The notes under the pieces: model-generated
What the model saw: the letters and a program-made list of their open reading frames with translations, nothing else
Told to the model about the DNA's origin: nothing
Database searches by the model: none
Translations under genes and position numbers: made by a program
Shown here: positions 17,341 to 26,555 of the stretch, piece by piece
Layout of the letters: every line of letters starts with the position of its first letter
Numbering within the stretch: position 1 is the stretch's first letter
Assembly (NCBI RefSeq): GCF_020463795.1
Contig: NZ_CP080025.1
Coordinates: 933,001-997,000 of the forward strand
Reading direction: 5' to 3'
From: Echinicola marina
GTDB lineage: Bacteria; Bacteroidota; Bacteroidia; Cytophagales; Cyclobacteriaceae
DNA: 64,000 nt

Positions 17341-18548
17341 GAACCATTTGCTTTTACTTTCAGGTACACCAACCGTACAGATTAAAACCCTATCGCTTTT
17401 TTGACATCGGCGAAGACCATTACTACTGGGATGATTTTGCCAACAGAAGCATCATGCGCAAGGTGGCAGAAAAATGCTACCTCCCCATGAACCAGCTTTT
17501 ATTAGAGCTCATCCATAAGTATGATGGAAAATTCAAAGTGAGTTTTTCCCTCTCTGGTGTATTTATGGACCAGATGGAAGAATATGCTCCTGAAGTGCTT
17601 GAAAGTTTCCAGAAACTCGTGGCCACTGGTCATGCCGAGCTGCTTAACGAGACTTATGCCCACGCCTTGGCGGCTTTAAAAAGCAAAGAGGAATTTCACG
17701 ATATGGTCCGTAAACAACAGGACAAAATAAAAAAGCTCTTTAATGGTTACACGCCAAAAGTCTTCAGAAATACAGAGTTAATTTACTCCGACACCATTGG
17801 TGAAATGGTTGCCGAATTGGGCTATGAAGCCATCCTTACCGAAGGAGCCAAGCACATCCTTGGCTGGAAAAGCCCTAACTATGTCTATTGCAATGCCATT
17901 GAGCCCAAATTAAAAGTACTACTTAAGAACTTCCGCTTGAGTGACGATATTGCTTTCCGATTTGGAGAAAAAGCCTGGGCAGATTGGCCATTGACAACTG
18001 ACAAGTTTGTCAATTGGATCAACCAAATACCGCAAGAGGAAGAGGTAATCAACCTCTTTATGGATTATGAAACTTTTGGGGAACATCAATGGGCAGAAAG
18101 CGGCATTTTTGAATTTATGCGTCATTTGCCAGAAGCGGTACTTTCTCAATCCAACTTCACTTTTTCTACTCCTTCAGAGGTGGTAAAAGAGGCCCCTCCA
18201 GTTGGAAAAATCCATGTACCCGTACCAATTTCTTGGGCAGATGAAGAGCGAGACCTCACAGCTTGGCTTGGAAATGATCTGCAAGATGAAGCATTTGACA
18301 GGCTTTACGAACTGGAACATATGGTAAAAAAATCTAAGGATCCTGAAATACAAAAGGACTGGAAATACCTTCAAACCAGTGACCATTTCTATTATATGTG
18401 TACCAAATTCTTCTCTGACGGAGATATACACGCTTATTTCAGTCCTTACGAAAGTCCTTATGAGGCATTTATTAACTACATGAATGTATTGAGCGATTTT
18501 ATGCTGAGACTGAAAAAAGAACAGGAAGCACCTATTACAGAAGAATAA
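17337..18548 (+). CDS. Glycoside hydrolase family 57 (alpha-amylase/glucanotransferase type)
   Basis: A 403-residue member of GH57, which retains configuration and acts on alpha-1,4-glucans as amylase, 4-alpha-glucanotransferase or branching enzyme. Conserved regions: VHQPYR (~10-15, region 1), HAELLNETYAHA (~99-110, region 2), VFRNTELIYSD (~140-150, region 3, Glu nucleophile) and FMDYETFGEH (~240-249, region 4, Asp acid/base). No signal peptide, so it is cytosolic. The ATG overlaps the GT4 stop in ATGA, so translation is coupled. Which GH57 activity it has cannot be read from sequence; no glgB homologue is present in the window, so branching or chain transfer are live options. Confidence 0.9.
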   Translation: MRTICFYFQVHQPYRLKPYRFFDIGEDHYYWDDFANRSIMRKVAEKCYLPMNQLLLELIHKYDGKFKVSFSLSGVFMDQMEEYAPEVLESFQKLVATGHAELLNETYAHALAALKSKEEFHDMVRKQQDKIKKLFNGYTPKVFRNTELIYSDTIGEMVAELGYEAILTEGAKHILGWKSPNYVYCNAIEPKLKVLLKNFRLSDDIAFRFGEKAWADWPLTTDKFVNWINQIPQEEEVINLFMDYETFGEHQWAESGIFEFMRHLPEAVLSQSNFTFSTPSEVVKEAPPVGKIHVPVPISWADEERDLTAWLGNDLQDEAFDRLYELEHMVKKSKDPEIQKDWKYLQTSDHFYYMCTKFFSDGDIHAYFSPYESPYEAFINYMNVLSDFMLRLKKEQEAPITEE

Positions 18549-18575
18549 CAAATCCCCAAAACTAACCTAGATTAC

Positions 18576-18609
18576 CAACTCCCCAAGCCAATTACTTGGG
18601 GAGTTTTTA
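18576..18609 (+). terminator. Terminator of the alpha-glucan operon
   Basis: AACTCCCCAAG at 18576-18586 pairs with CTTGGGGAGTT at 18594-18604; 7-nt loop; T tail. It ends the GDE-GT4-GH57 unit. Confidence 0.88.
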
Positions 18610-18611
18610 AA

Positions 18612-18645
18612 GTAAAAAAGCCGGACGAAACTTATTCATCCGGAC
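18612..18645 (-). terminator. Weak terminator of clpB
   Basis: On the minus strand TCCGG (18643-18639) pairs with CCGGA (18625-18621) across a 13-nt loop, followed by CTTTTTTAC. The stem is short. Confidence 0.4.
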
Positions 18646-18669
18646 CTTACTCCATAAGGATCAAACTCC

Positions 18670-21285
18670 TTATTCTATCTCAACATTTTCTACATTTTTA
18701 AAGTAAACCTGCTTGTCAGCATCCAGATCAACCAAAACAGCAGAATCATTTTTGATATAACCGCTTAGTATTTCCTTGGACAGCTCATTAAGCACCAATC
18801 GCTGCATGGTTCTCTTCAAAGGCCTTGCGCCAAATTGGGGATCAAAACCAACTTCACCCAAGTAATCCAAAACCTCTCTGGTCGCATCTATCTCAATTCC
18901 TGCATCTGCCAACCTTTGCTGGATTTCCTTCCACTGGATATCCACGATCTTACGGGTTATTTCCCTGTTCAATGGCTCAAACATGATCGTTTCATCAATC
19001 CTGTTCAAAAACTCAGGCCTTACCGATTTCTTCAACAGCTCAAACACTTCTGCCTTGGTTTCATCAATGACCTGATCTTTATTCCATTCTTCCATTCCAG
19101 AAAAACGTTCTTGTATCAGTGTAGATCCAATATTAGTGGTCAAGATGATAATGGTGTTTTTGAAATTAGCTAACCTTCCTTTATTATCGGTCAACCTTCC
19201 ATCATCCAATACCTGAAGCAATATATTGAATACATCAGGATGGGCCTTTTCTATCTCATCTAGAAGGATTACAGAGTAGGGCTTTCTCCTCACTGCTTCT
19301 GTCAACTGCCCTCCTTCATCATAACCCACATAGCCTGGAGGTGCCCCCACCAACCTACTGACCGCATGTCTTTCTTGGTACTCGGACATATCGATTCTCA
19401 CCATGGCATTTTCGTCATTGAAGAGGTATTCTGCCAAGGCTTTCGCCAGCTCTGTCTTACCCACACCGGTAGTCCCCATAAAGATAAAGGAGCCTATTGG
19501 GCGTTTGGGATCCTGAAGCCCTGCGCGGCTTCTTCTAACCGCATCCGACAAGGCTGCTATTGCCTCTTTTTGCCCTGCTATCCTCTTGCTCAACTCATCT
19601 TCCAAATGAAGTAATTTCTCCCTTTCACTTTCCAACATTCTGGACAATGGAATCCCTGTCCATTTAGCCACTACCGCTGCAACATCCTCCGCATCCACTT
19701 CTTCTTTCAGCAATGGAGAACCTTTCTGCATATCATGCAATTGCTGATTAAAGGATTCTAGCTTTTTCTCACTATCCGTGATCTTACCATAGCGTATCTC
19801 TGCTACTTTACCAAAATCCCCGGCACGTTCGGCTTGGTCCGCCTCTAACTTGAACTTATCAATATTCTCTTTTTCTCTACGGATTCCAGTAATCACAGCC
19901 TTTTCACTTTCCCATTTGGCTTTCACCGATTGTCTCTTTTCAGAAAGCTCTGCAATCTCCTTGCTCAGAACAGTTTCCTTATCCTTATTTTTTTCCCTTC
20001 TGATCGCTTCACGCTCTATCTCCAATTGCATGATCCTACGATTCAGCTCATCCAATTCTTGGGGAAGAGAATCAATTTCCATCCTTAGTTTTGCCGCAGC
20101 CTCATCCATCAAGTCAATGGCTTTATCTGGCAAAAAGCGGTCTGAAATATAACGTTGGGATAACTCTACAGCAGAGATCACCGCATCATCCTTAATACGT
20201 ACACCATGGTGCAGCTCATACTTATCCTTAATCCCCCTTAGGATGGAAATGGCATCAGCGGTATCAGGTTCATCCACCATTACAGCTTGGAACCTTCTCT
20301 CCAAGGCCTTATCTTTCTCTACATACTTCTGGTACTCTTTCAAAGTAGTAGCACCGATGGCATGCAGTTCTCCCCGTGCCAAGGCTGGTTTCAATAGGTT
20401 GGCAGCATCCATGGCTCCTTCACCACCTCCACCAGCCCCTATCAAGGTATGAATCTCATCTATGAAAAGGATTATCTGACCATCTGAATCAGTTACCTCT
20501 TTGATGACAGCCTTGAGTCTTTCCTCAAACTCACCCTTATATTTGGCACCCGCAACCAATAAACCCATATCAAGAGAAATAAGGGTCTTTGATTTTAGAT
20601 TCTCAGGAACGTCTCCACTAACAATCCTTTGTGCCAGACCTTCTACAATCGCAGTTTTACCCACGCCAGGTTCTCCCAATAGGATCGGGTTGTTTTTGGT
20701 TCTTCTGGCCAAAATCTGAAGTACACGCCTGATCTCCTCATCCCTACCAATTACAGGGTCTATTTTTCCCTTTTTGGCCAGTTCATTTAGATTTTTGGAA
20801 TACTTCTCCAAGGATCTGTATTTGGCCTCAGCGTTTTGATCGGTCACTTTATTTCCTTGTCTCAATTCTTTAATTGCTTCAATAAGTGCCTTTTCTGTCA
20901 CTCCTTGGTCTTTGAGCAACTGGCTGGTCTTATCCCCTGTAGATAGTATCCCTAAAAGCAAATGTTCAATAGCGACAAACTCATCTCCAAAAGTTTTCAA
21001 GTAGTCCTTTGCTTTGGCCAATACCTGATTGCCTGCATTGGAGAGATAGGGCTGCTGTCCACTGACCTTTGGATAGGAACTGATGATTTCTTCCAATTTC
21101 TGGGTCACCATTTTTTGGTTTACACCTAGCTTTTTGAAAACGAAATCCACCACACTCTCATCCTCAGATAGGATACCCTTTAACAAATGAGCCGGTTCAA
21201 TGGCTTGCTGTTGCTCAGCCATACACAGCTCTGCTGCCTTTTGGACAGCCTCTTGTGATTTGATGGTAAATTGCTTGAAATCCAT
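18670..21285 (-). CDS. clpB: ATP-dependent disaggregase ClpB
   Basis: A full-length 871-residue Hsp100 chaperone that threads aggregated proteins through its hexamer pore together with DnaK. Layout: Clp N domain (~1-145, starting [19 protein letters not shown]), NBD1 with Walker [10 protein letters not shown] (~205) and Walker [14 protein letters not shown], a middle coiled-coil domain (~410-530, rich in Glu, Lys and Arg; ClpC would have a much shorter one), and NBD2 with [18 protein letters not shown] (~605) and the pore loop [13 protein letters not shown]. The C terminus is ClpB-like and lacks an IGF/L loop for ClpP binding, so it does not feed a protease. It stands alone; I could not find a clear heat-shock promoter or CIRCE element in the 310-nt region upstream. 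Confidence 0.97.
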   Translation of the reverse strand: MDFKQFTIKSQEAVQKAAELCMAEQQQAIEPAHLLKGILSEDESVVDFVFKKLGVNQKMVTQKLEEIISSYPKVSGQQPYLSNAGNQVLAKAKDYLKTFGDEFVAIEHLLLGILSTGDKTSQLLKDQGVTEKALIEAIKELRQGNKVTDQNAEAKYRSLEKYSKNLNELAKKGKIDPVIGRDEEIRRVLQILARRTKNNPILLGEPGVGKTAIVEGLAQRIVSGDVPENLKSKTLISLDMGLLVAGAKYKGEFEERLKAVIKEVTDSDGQIILFIDEIHTLIGAGGGGEGAMDAANLLKPALARGELHAIGATTLKEYQKYVEKDKALERRFQAVMVDEPDTADAISILRGIKDKYELHHGVRIKDDAVISAVELSQRYISDRFLPDKAIDLMDEAAAKLRMEIDSLPQELDELNRRIMQLEIEREAIRREKNKDKETVLSKEIAELSEKRQSVKAKWESEKAVITGIRREKENIDKFKLEADQAERAGDFGKVAEIRYGKITDSEKKLESFNQQLHDMQKGSPLLKEEVDAEDVAAVVAKWTGIPLSRMLESEREKLLHLEDELSKRIAGQKEAIAALSDAVRRSRAGLQDPKRPIGSFIFMGTTGVGKTELAKALAEYLFNDENAMVRIDMSEYQERHAVSRLVGAPPGYVGYDEGGQLTEAVRRKPYSVILLDEIEKAHPDVFNILLQVLDDGRLTDNKGRLANFKNTIIILTTNIGSTLIQERFSGMEEWNKDQVIDETKAEVFELLKKSVRPEFLNRIDETIMFEPLNREITRKIVDIQWKEIQQRLADAGIEIDATREVLDYLGEVGFDPQFGARPLKRTMQRLVLNELSKEILSGYIKNDSAVLVDLDADKQVYFKNVENVEIE

Positions 21286-21595
21286 TATATATCTATTCTT
21301 TTTATTACTTATTCATCTATGGAGCCATGCCCCGTGATCTACTTCAATCAAAACAAACACCAAATAAAAATCATGAGCCAAATCGGAAATATTGACTGAA
21401 AACAAAGTCAAAACCTTTATTTTTAGGACTTTTTGGCAGATAAAATGTAAAGTAAGAAGATAAATACGGCAGACTTGATCCAGTAATCACAAAATATCCT
21501 ATCGTTTTATAAGTCTCAAAACCATTTGTCCCTAACAAATGACAAGACTTTCCACAGCATACTGGATAATCCTTACATTTTCATACCTTTGCATT
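21286..21595. promoter_or_regulatory. Divergent intergenic region between clpB and rlmN
   Basis: About 310 nt without a gene. It contains a 7-bp inverted repeat CATTTGT-CCCTA-ACAAATG at 21523-21541, which could be an operator, and the rlmN -7 box at 21584-21591. I found no perfect TAnnTTTG for clpB on the minus strand. Confidence 0.4.
21584..21591 (+). promoter_or_regulatory. -7 promoter box abutting the rlmN start codon
   Basis: TACCTTTG matches TAnnTTTG exactly and its last base lies 4 nt before the rlmN ATG at 21596, which suggests a leaderless message. No good -33 TTTG is seen 19-21 nt upstream. Confidence 0.45.
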
Positions 21596-22654
21596 ATGAA
21601 CAAGGGTGATAAAAAGGATATTAGGCAATTAAGCCTGGAGGAACTTCAGGAATTTTTCCTATCTGTTGGGGACAAAAAATTCAGGGCCAAGCAGGTTTAT
21701 GAATGGCTTTGGAATAAATCATTGAAAAATTTCGATGATATGACCAATATCTCCCTTACCACCCGGGAAATGCTGAAAGAAAACTTTACGATCAACCATG
21801 TAAAGGTTGACCTGATGCAGCATTCTAATGATGGGACCATCAAAAATGCTGTCAAATTATTTGATGATAAGATCGTTGAGTCTGTACTCATTCCTACTAG
21901 CAAAAGGATCACTGCCTGCGTTTCTTCACAAGTAGGCTGTAGCTTGGACTGTAATTTCTGCGCAACAGCAAGGCTAAAACGCATGAGAAACCTTAATCCT
22001 GATGAAATTTATGATCAGGTAGTAGCAATCAAAGAAGAAGCAGACACCTATTTCCAGCGTCCACTTACCAATATTGTTTTTATGGGCATGGGAGAACCTT
22101 TGCTGAACTATGCCAATGTGATTGAAGCTATAGACAAGATCACTTCTCCTGAAGGGTTGGGGATGGCACCTAGAAGAATTACACTATCTACTGTGGGCAT
22201 CCCTAAGATGATCAAAAAAATGGCTGATGACGAGGTAAAGTTCAACCTGGCCATTTCTTTACACTCCGCTATCAATGAAACCCGAAGCAGATTAATGCCC
22301 ATCAATGACAAGAGCCCCTTGGAAGATCTGGCTGAGGCATTGAAATATTGGTATCATAAAACAAAAAGTAAGGTCACTTATGAGTATGTGATCTGGGATG
22401 GTGTCAACGATGACGAAGAGCATGCAAGGGCTTTGGCAAAATTTTGCAAGTACATCCCTTCCAAAGTAAATATCATTCAGTATAACCCCATTGATGAAGG
22501 CGAATTCCGCCAAGCTTCACAGGAAGCAGTAGACATGTATGTACACATCTTGGAATCCCAAGGCATTGTGGCCAAAGTCAGAAAATCAAGAGGTCAGGAT
22601 ATCGATGCTGCTTGTGGTCAGTTGGCCAATAAAAATGAAGTAGCCAGTATTTAA
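21596..22654 (+). CDS. rlmN: 23S rRNA (adenine-2503-C2)-methyltransferase, dual-specificity RlmN
   Basis: A radical-SAM enzyme that methylates C2 of A2503 in 23S rRNA and A37 of some tRNAs. I use the ATG at 21596 (352 aa, MNKGDKKDIRQLSLEEL), which fits the family N terminus; the frame stays open upstream to a non-ATG start at 21539 with an unrelated hydrophobic lead. The radical-SAM cluster is CSLDCNFCATARL (~116-128, CxxxCxxC), followed by VFMGMGEPLLNY (~160-171), and the resolving Cys is in DIDAACGQLA near the C terminus (~335-344); the methyl-carrying Cys in VTYEYV..-side strands fits the usual layout. It stands alone. Confidence 0.96.
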   Translation: MNKGDKKDIRQLSLEELQEFFLSVGDKKFRAKQVYEWLWNKSLKNFDDMTNISLTTREMLKENFTINHVKVDLMQHSNDGTIKNAVKLFDDKIVESVLIPTSKRITACVSSQVGCSLDCNFCATARLKRMRNLNPDEIYDQVVAIKEEADTYFQRPLTNIVFMGMGEPLLNYANVIEAIDKITSPEGLGMAPRRITLSTVGIPKMIKKMADDEVKFNLAISLHSAINETRSRLMPINDKSPLEDLAEALKYWYHKTKSKVTYEYVIWDGVNDDEEHARALAKFCKYIPSKVNIIQYNPIDEGEFRQASQEAVDMYVHILESQGIVAKVRKSRGQDIDAACGQLANKNEVASI

Positions 22655-22782
22655 GCTGACTCCATACTATTTTGCTTTAATTTTCCACTAACAATCTTAT
22701 GGGAAACAAAATTTTAGGCCTTCTTTAAGCATCCTTGGTTCAATTTTTGCGTTTAATACTCCAAAACTTTTATTATATAACT

Positions 22783-23256
22783 ATGAAAAAACTATTATTA
22801 CTAGGCCTATTTGCGTTGACCGTATCGTTTGCACAGGCACAAACCGCAGGAGATGTTAGATTACAATTTGGTGGCGATTTTGGCTTTGACTCAGAAGCTT
22901 TCGGCTTGAATTTTGGCGGAGAGTATTTGATCACTGATCAAATTTCTGCAGCTCCTAACTTCACTATTTATTTTCCAGAATTTGGCAAGGCCAGCACATT
23001 AAACCTTGACGCGCGTTATTACTTTACGCAAGACCTTCTCCAATGGTATGGTTTATTGGGATTTACCAATAACTGGTGGACTTATGAAGTGTTTGGTGCC
23101 CCTGATCAAAAAGTTAGCAGAGCAGGCGCTAACATCGGTGCTGGTGGTGTTTTAAAATTTGCAGACAATTTAGCCTTTAATCCAGAAATTAAGTACCAAG
23201 CACAAAGAAACGGACAGGCGGTCTTTAGACTGGCTCTGGTCTATTTCTTGCCATAA
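22783..23256 (+). CDS. Small outer-membrane beta-barrel protein
   Basis: A 157-residue protein starting at the ATG at 22783 (an upstream alternative start adds an unlikely lead). Signal peptide 1-20 MKKLLLLGLFALTVSFAQAQ. The mature part has about eight alternating amphipathic beta strands with Gly and aromatic residues (GDVRLQFGGDFGFDS, NFTIYFPEFG, LNLDARYYF) and ends in AVFRLALVYFLP; the C-terminal aromatic signature suits an outer-membrane barrel assembled by BamA. It resembles the porin-family/OmpW-size barrels common in Bacteroidota. Function unknown. It is followed by a very strong terminator. Confidence 0.8.
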   Translation: MKKLLLLGLFALTVSFAQAQTAGDVRLQFGGDFGFDSEAFGLNFGGEYLITDQISAAPNFTIYFPEFGKASTLNLDARYYFTQDLLQWYGLLGFTNNWWTYEVFGAPDQKVSRAGANIGAGGVLKFADNLAFNPEIKYQAQRNGQAVFRLALVYFLP

Positions 23257-23305
23257 GCAAAAAGAGACTGTCTAATTTACAGGTTGATCGTGTAATTCTA
23301 ACGAA

Positions 23306-23346
23306 AGATCCTGTCCCGTTGACTAACGGGACAGGATCTCTTTTTC
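23306..23346 (+). terminator. Terminator, 15-bp perfect stem
   Basis: AGATCCTGTCCCGTT (23306-23320) pairs perfectly with 23325-23339 around a GACT loop; CTTTTTCTC follows. It ends the small outer-membrane barrel gene and lies before the convergent murQ. Confidence 0.92.
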
Positions 23347-23409
23347 TCAATAATAAGTTTATAAAGAGATTTTTCCCTTAAGTCAAAATAAAAAACTGAG
23401 ACATCCTTT

Positions 23410-24222
23410 TTATGGTTGACTATTTTCCCAATCCTCCAAAGCCGCTTTCACCGAACCAAATTTCAACAGTCTTTCTTTAGCTGGCTCTGCCTCCAAACCA
23501 GTGGCCTCCATTACCATTCTGGTTCCTCTTTCTACCAGCTTCTCATTGGACAATTGCATATTGACCATTTTATTTCCCTTTACCTTACCCAATTTGATCA
23601 TTACAGTAGTAGAGATCATATTGAGCACCAATTTTTGGGCCGTTCCAGCCTTCATCCGAGTGCTTCCGGTTACAAACTCAGGACCTACCACTACCTCTAC
23701 AGGATACTCCACCGCCTCTGCCAAAGGAGATCCAGCATTACAGGTAATACACCCTGTAAGCAACCCACTTTCCCTTGCTGCCTTGACCCCACCGATCACA
23801 TAGGGTGTAGTTCCGGAAGCGGCAATACCTATTACCGTGTCCAGCTCATTGATACCATTGGCCTTCAAGTCCTGCCAAGCCTGAACAGGATCATCCTCAG
23901 CATTTTCCACTGCTTTACGGATGGCTGTATCCCCACCAGCGATAATCCCTATTACCATATCATGGGATACTCCATAGGTAGGTGGACACTCGGATGCATC
24001 CAGGATACCTAATCTCCCACTGGTACCAGCTCCTATATAAAACAAACGTCCCCCTTCTTTCATTTTGGTCACTATTTGTTCTATTAGCTTTCCTATTTCA
24101 GGAAGGACTTTTTGGACCGCCTGGGGCACAGTTTGGTCTTCCCTGTTAATATTAGCTATCAACTCTTCAACACTCATGGACTCCAAATTATCATAGTTGG
24201 AGCTACTTTCGGTCGTTCTCAT
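23410..24222 (-). CDS. murQ: N-acetylmuramic acid 6-phosphate etherase
   Basis: Cytosolic SIS-domain lyase that splits the lactyl ether of MurNAc-6-phosphate to give GlcNAc-6-phosphate and D-lactate in cell-wall recycling. The 270 residues show FYIGAGTSGRLGILDASECPPTYG (~60-83, sugar-phosphate loop with the catalytic Glu), GIIAGGD (~91-97), GIAASGTTPYV (~131-141) and TGSTRMKAGTAQKLVLNMI (~184-202). It is slightly shorter than E. coli MurQ. The start ATG overlaps the stop of the upstream sugar kinase (ATGA), so the kinase makes the substrate and the etherase uses it, a coupling also known from murK-murQ in Tannerella. Confidence 0.95.
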   Translation of the reverse strand: MRTTESSSNYDNLESMSVEELIANINREDQTVPQAVQKVLPEIGKLIEQIVTKMKEGGRLFYIGAGTSGRLGILDASECPPTYGVSHDMVIGIIAGGDTAIRKAVENAEDDPVQAWQDLKANGINELDTVIGIAASGTTPYVIGGVKAARESGLLTGCITCNAGSPLAEAVEYPVEVVVGPEFVTGSTRMKAGTAQKLVLNMISTTVMIKLGKVKGNKMVNMQLSNEKLVERGTRMVMEATGLEAEPAKERLLKFGSVKAALEDWENSQP

Positions 24223-25061
24223 TTTTCGTTCTTATGATATAAGGTCAAGCCCGCAATAGGGCTTTCTAAAATTAAATTTACGTTTATCCCTAGATCTCCA
24301 GCTGCTTTTCTTAGCACATCACTATTATAAAAAGCTACCGAACCTACGAAATTCACTTTCTTTCTTTCGAAATCCCTATATTTCATTACATGCTTTTTCA
24401 AAAAATCCTGAAAACTATTATAGTATAAAAGGTAGCAATATGGATCACGAATATTCTCAGTCAAAAAACGACAAAAACTAGCCATATACCTTCCTGGAAA
24501 TGGCTTTTGATAAACACTTTCCAGAATTCCCTGTATCGTTAAATCGAAGTGCTCTAAAGATTTTTCTCTGATTTCTCTAGGCAATTCGTCATGTATAAAA
24601 TCCATAAGGAATCTTTTACCGACATAGGCTCCCCCGCCTTCATCACCCAAAATAAAACCAGGAGAAGGCCTGGAATCAACTATAAATTCCCCATCATAGT
24701 CTCCACTATTAGATCCCGTTCCCAATATACAAGCTATGCCAGCCTCATGACCACAGGTAGCTCTAGCAGCAGCCATCAAGTCATGATCAACAGTGATTAC
24801 CGCCTTCTCAAAAATATTTTGCAAGGCATGGGAAACCATTGATTTATTTTGATCAGAGGTGCAGCCTGCTCCATAATAATAGATGTATTCTACTTCTTCT
24901 TTCAGTTTTAGTAAAAACTCATCTTCAAGCTCGGCAGCCATTTCCACAGCAGTTTGGTAATAGGGATTAAATCCCACCCCTCTGAATTGAGAAATATTAC
25001 CCTCATGGTCAATCCCTCGCCAATCGGTCTTACTTGATCCACTGTCCGCAATTAATATCAT
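24219..25061 (-). CDS. BadF/BadG-type sugar kinase, likely MurNAc/GlcNAc kinase
   Basis: A 280-residue ASKHA-fold kinase. Phosphate 1 loop ILIADSGSSKTDWRG (~2-16), phosphate 2 region CILGTGSNSGDYDG (~111-124) and LGDEGGGAYVGKRFL (~137-151) are those of N-acetylglucosamine kinases. The family phosphorylates amino sugars at the 6-hydroxyl. Because the gene overlaps murQ by 4 nt, the most likely substrate is N-acetylmuramic acid (MurK role), possibly GlcNAc too. It is the third gene of a four-gene operon, 4 nt after the cytochrome b5-like gene. Confidence 0.88.
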   Translation of the reverse strand: MILIADSGSSKTDWRGIDHEGNISQFRGVGFNPYYQTAVEMAAELEDEFLLKLKEEVEYIYYYGAGCTSDQNKSMVSHALQNIFEKAVITVDHDLMAAARATCGHEAGIACILGTGSNSGDYDGEFIVDSRPSPGFILGDEGGGAYVGKRFLMDFIHDELPREIREKSLEHFDLTIQGILESVYQKPFPGRYMASFCRFLTENIRDPYCYLLYYNSFQDFLKKHVMKYRDFERKKVNFVGSVAFYNSDVLRKAAGDLGINVNLILESPIAGLTLYHKNEK

Positions 25062-25065
25062 GCCA

Positions 25066-25293
25066 TTAAACTAACTGACCAATAGTCTCAAATTTATCAA
25101 ATACATTTTCAGTATGAGGCGCGTCAGGCAGCTCATCTGTCAGGTCCTGCCCTGCCCAATGCTCATAATGTTTACCATTTCTCCACAACCTGGAACTGCT
25201 AACATCATAAATACGGCCTTTATAGGCCACCCAAATCTCCGGTTTGTCCTGTCCATTTCGCAGCGCCAACTGCTGCTTGGTATATGATTTCAT
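25066..25293 (-). CDS. Cytochrome b5-like heme-binding domain protein
   Basis: A free-standing 75-residue domain starting at the ATG 25293 (MKSYTKQQL), 2 nt after the stop of the arginase-like gene; an upstream alternative start lies inside that gene. The pattern EIWVAYKGRIYDVSSSRLW (~18-36) is typical of small bacterial cytochrome b5-like/MAPR proteins, followed by a GKHYEHWAGQDLT segment (~40-52) and APHTENVFDKF (~58-68), whose histidines could be heme ligands. No signal peptide, so it is cytosolic. Its place between an arginase-fold protein and a MurNAc kinase is unusual and does not explain its role. It may bind heme or another hydrophobic ligand; neither is shown. Confidence 0.82.
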   Translation of the reverse strand: MKSYTKQQLALRNGQDKPEIWVAYKGRIYDVSSSRLWRNGKHYEHWAGQDLTDELPDAPHTENVFDKFETIGQLV

Positions 25294-25295
25294 GC

Positions 25296-26447
25296 TCAAT
25301 ACAATTTCAATTGAGCATTGATCCATCGCTCTGGAATTTCCCCACGTTGAGCGGTTTGATAATCCTGGTAACTACAAGGAATAATAGTATCCCTTTCAAA
25401 CTTTTCTTTACCAGTTTGGGGTACTTCCATCCACCATTTACCACTTAAATTACTCTTATAGAATAATATTACAGAAGGTTTAGAATCCAAAGAAACGGTA
25501 TATTTAGTATAGTCATTACTCTTAAAAGAAAGACTATCCTTCCTATGGTAAAATCCTTCTATAAAATACCAAACCATGGTCGCCATCACTGAAGCAGTTT
25601 TAAAGCGTTGATCATCATAACAAGGCTGATAACCATAAAGCCCCAGTGAACTCAATTTTTCATTCATCCCGGCGAACCAGCATATCTGACAAGCTTCCTC
25701 TGCTGTCAGACCAAAGGGTTGAGCATCCGAAGCCCCTGGAGCATCAGCAGACTGAATGGCGCAAATATCAAAACTCACCAAATCAGCATTCCTGATCAAA
25801 GGCTCAATTTCCTTGAAATTATCCCTTAGCTGCCCTAAGCGAACATGATCAAAATACAATTTTTCCATGACATTCACCAAATCTCTATCAGTCAAAAAAC
25901 TTTGGTAAGCCAATTGGGTATAATTAAACAGGAAATTTGGCTGATGCAAAATAATATCTTGTGAGTGTATCTCAAATGGCATCCCTTCATCTTCCATATC
26001 AATCTTGGCATCCACAGTAAGCATACTCACCAGTTTTTTCATCCCCTCATAGGAAAGATACTGGCCATAATCCAAATCATGGGTTCCTCCAATGTATATA
26101 GGAAGTATCTGCCTTTTCATCAGCTCTTCCCCCACACTTTGAATCCTAATATATGTTTCCTTTAGGTCTATCCCCGCTCTTAAATTTCCAAGATCAGCTA
26201 TTTTATAATGTGATAGGCCACGCTTAAGGCTATAAAGCTTTAGACGCACCTCATTTGCAGCTTCATCAAAACTATCTTCATCCCTACAGCCTCTCGCATC
26301 TTCCAACCCTATTATGGCTATCTGAATACCATTTAAATCTGGAAAAAGCTCCCCATAATAATGGATATGTTTGAAAAATGAATTGTGCGCATAGGGCTTT
26401 TGAATAATGCGATCTGGGATTGGGTCAAATAAAATCTTAAGGTCCAT
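25296..26447 (-). CDS. Arginase/formimidoylglutamase-fold protein with degenerate metal site
   Basis: A 383-residue protein of the ureohydrolase superfamily. Typical members need two Mn ions held by six residues. Here IGGTHD keeps the first His (123), VDAKID keeps Asp146 and Asp150 but has Lys148 where the family has His, and SFDICAI keeps Asp227 but has Cys229 in place of the second Asp. Four of six ligands remain, so ordinary arginase, agmatinase or formimidoylglutamase activity is doubtful. The C-terminal ~80 residues (from ~305) go beyond the common fold and contain SVILFYKSNLSGKWWMEVP. It is the first gene of the operon with the b5-like protein, murK-type kinase and murQ. I recall that Cytophagales proteins of this sort are often annotated formimidoylglutamase; that name should not be taken as function. 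Confidence 0.75.
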   Translation of the reverse strand: MDLKILFDPIPDRIIQKPYAHNSFFKHIHYYGELFPDLNGIQIAIIGLEDARGCRDEDSFDEAANEVRLKLYSLKRGLSHYKIADLGNLRAGIDLKETYIRIQSVGEELMKRQILPIYIGGTHDLDYGQYLSYEGMKKLVSMLTVDAKIDMEDEGMPFEIHSQDIILHQPNFLFNYTQLAYQSFLTDRDLVNVMEKLYFDHVRLGQLRDNFKEIEPLIRNADLVSFDICAIQSADAPGASDAQPFGLTAEEACQICWFAGMNEKLSSLGLYGYQPCYDDQRFKTASVMATMVWYFIEGFYHRKDSLSFKSNDYTKYTVSLDSKPSVILFYKSNLSGKWWMEVPQTGKEKFERDTIIPCSYQDYQTAQRGEIPERWINAQLKLY

Positions 26448-26522
26448 AGGTGATTCTTTAGCAGCTACTCCATAAATTATAGAAGCTCAGCTTGTAAAAA
26501 TAATCAAAAACTAATAGCAAAT

Positions 26523-26553
26523 AAAAAAGTCCTGCTGACGCAGGACTTTTTTA
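26523..26553 (-). terminator. Terminator of nqrF
   Basis: A 13-bp stem (26523-26535 with 26540-26552; core AGTCCTGC/GCAGGACT) and a 4-nt loop lies right after the nqrF stop on the minus strand. Confidence 0.88.
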
Positions 26554-26555
26554 AC

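Noticed and set aside
21523-21541. Inverted repeat CATTTGT-CCCTA-ACAAATG as a heat-shock CIRCE element for clpB
   Set aside because: It does not match the CIRCE consensus (TTAGCACTC-N9-GAGTGCTAA) and lies far from clpB.
23257-23300. A second terminator or small RNA after the outer-membrane barrel gene
   Set aside because: Only the single strong hairpin at 23306-23339 has stem and T tail; the rest has no stable fold by eye.
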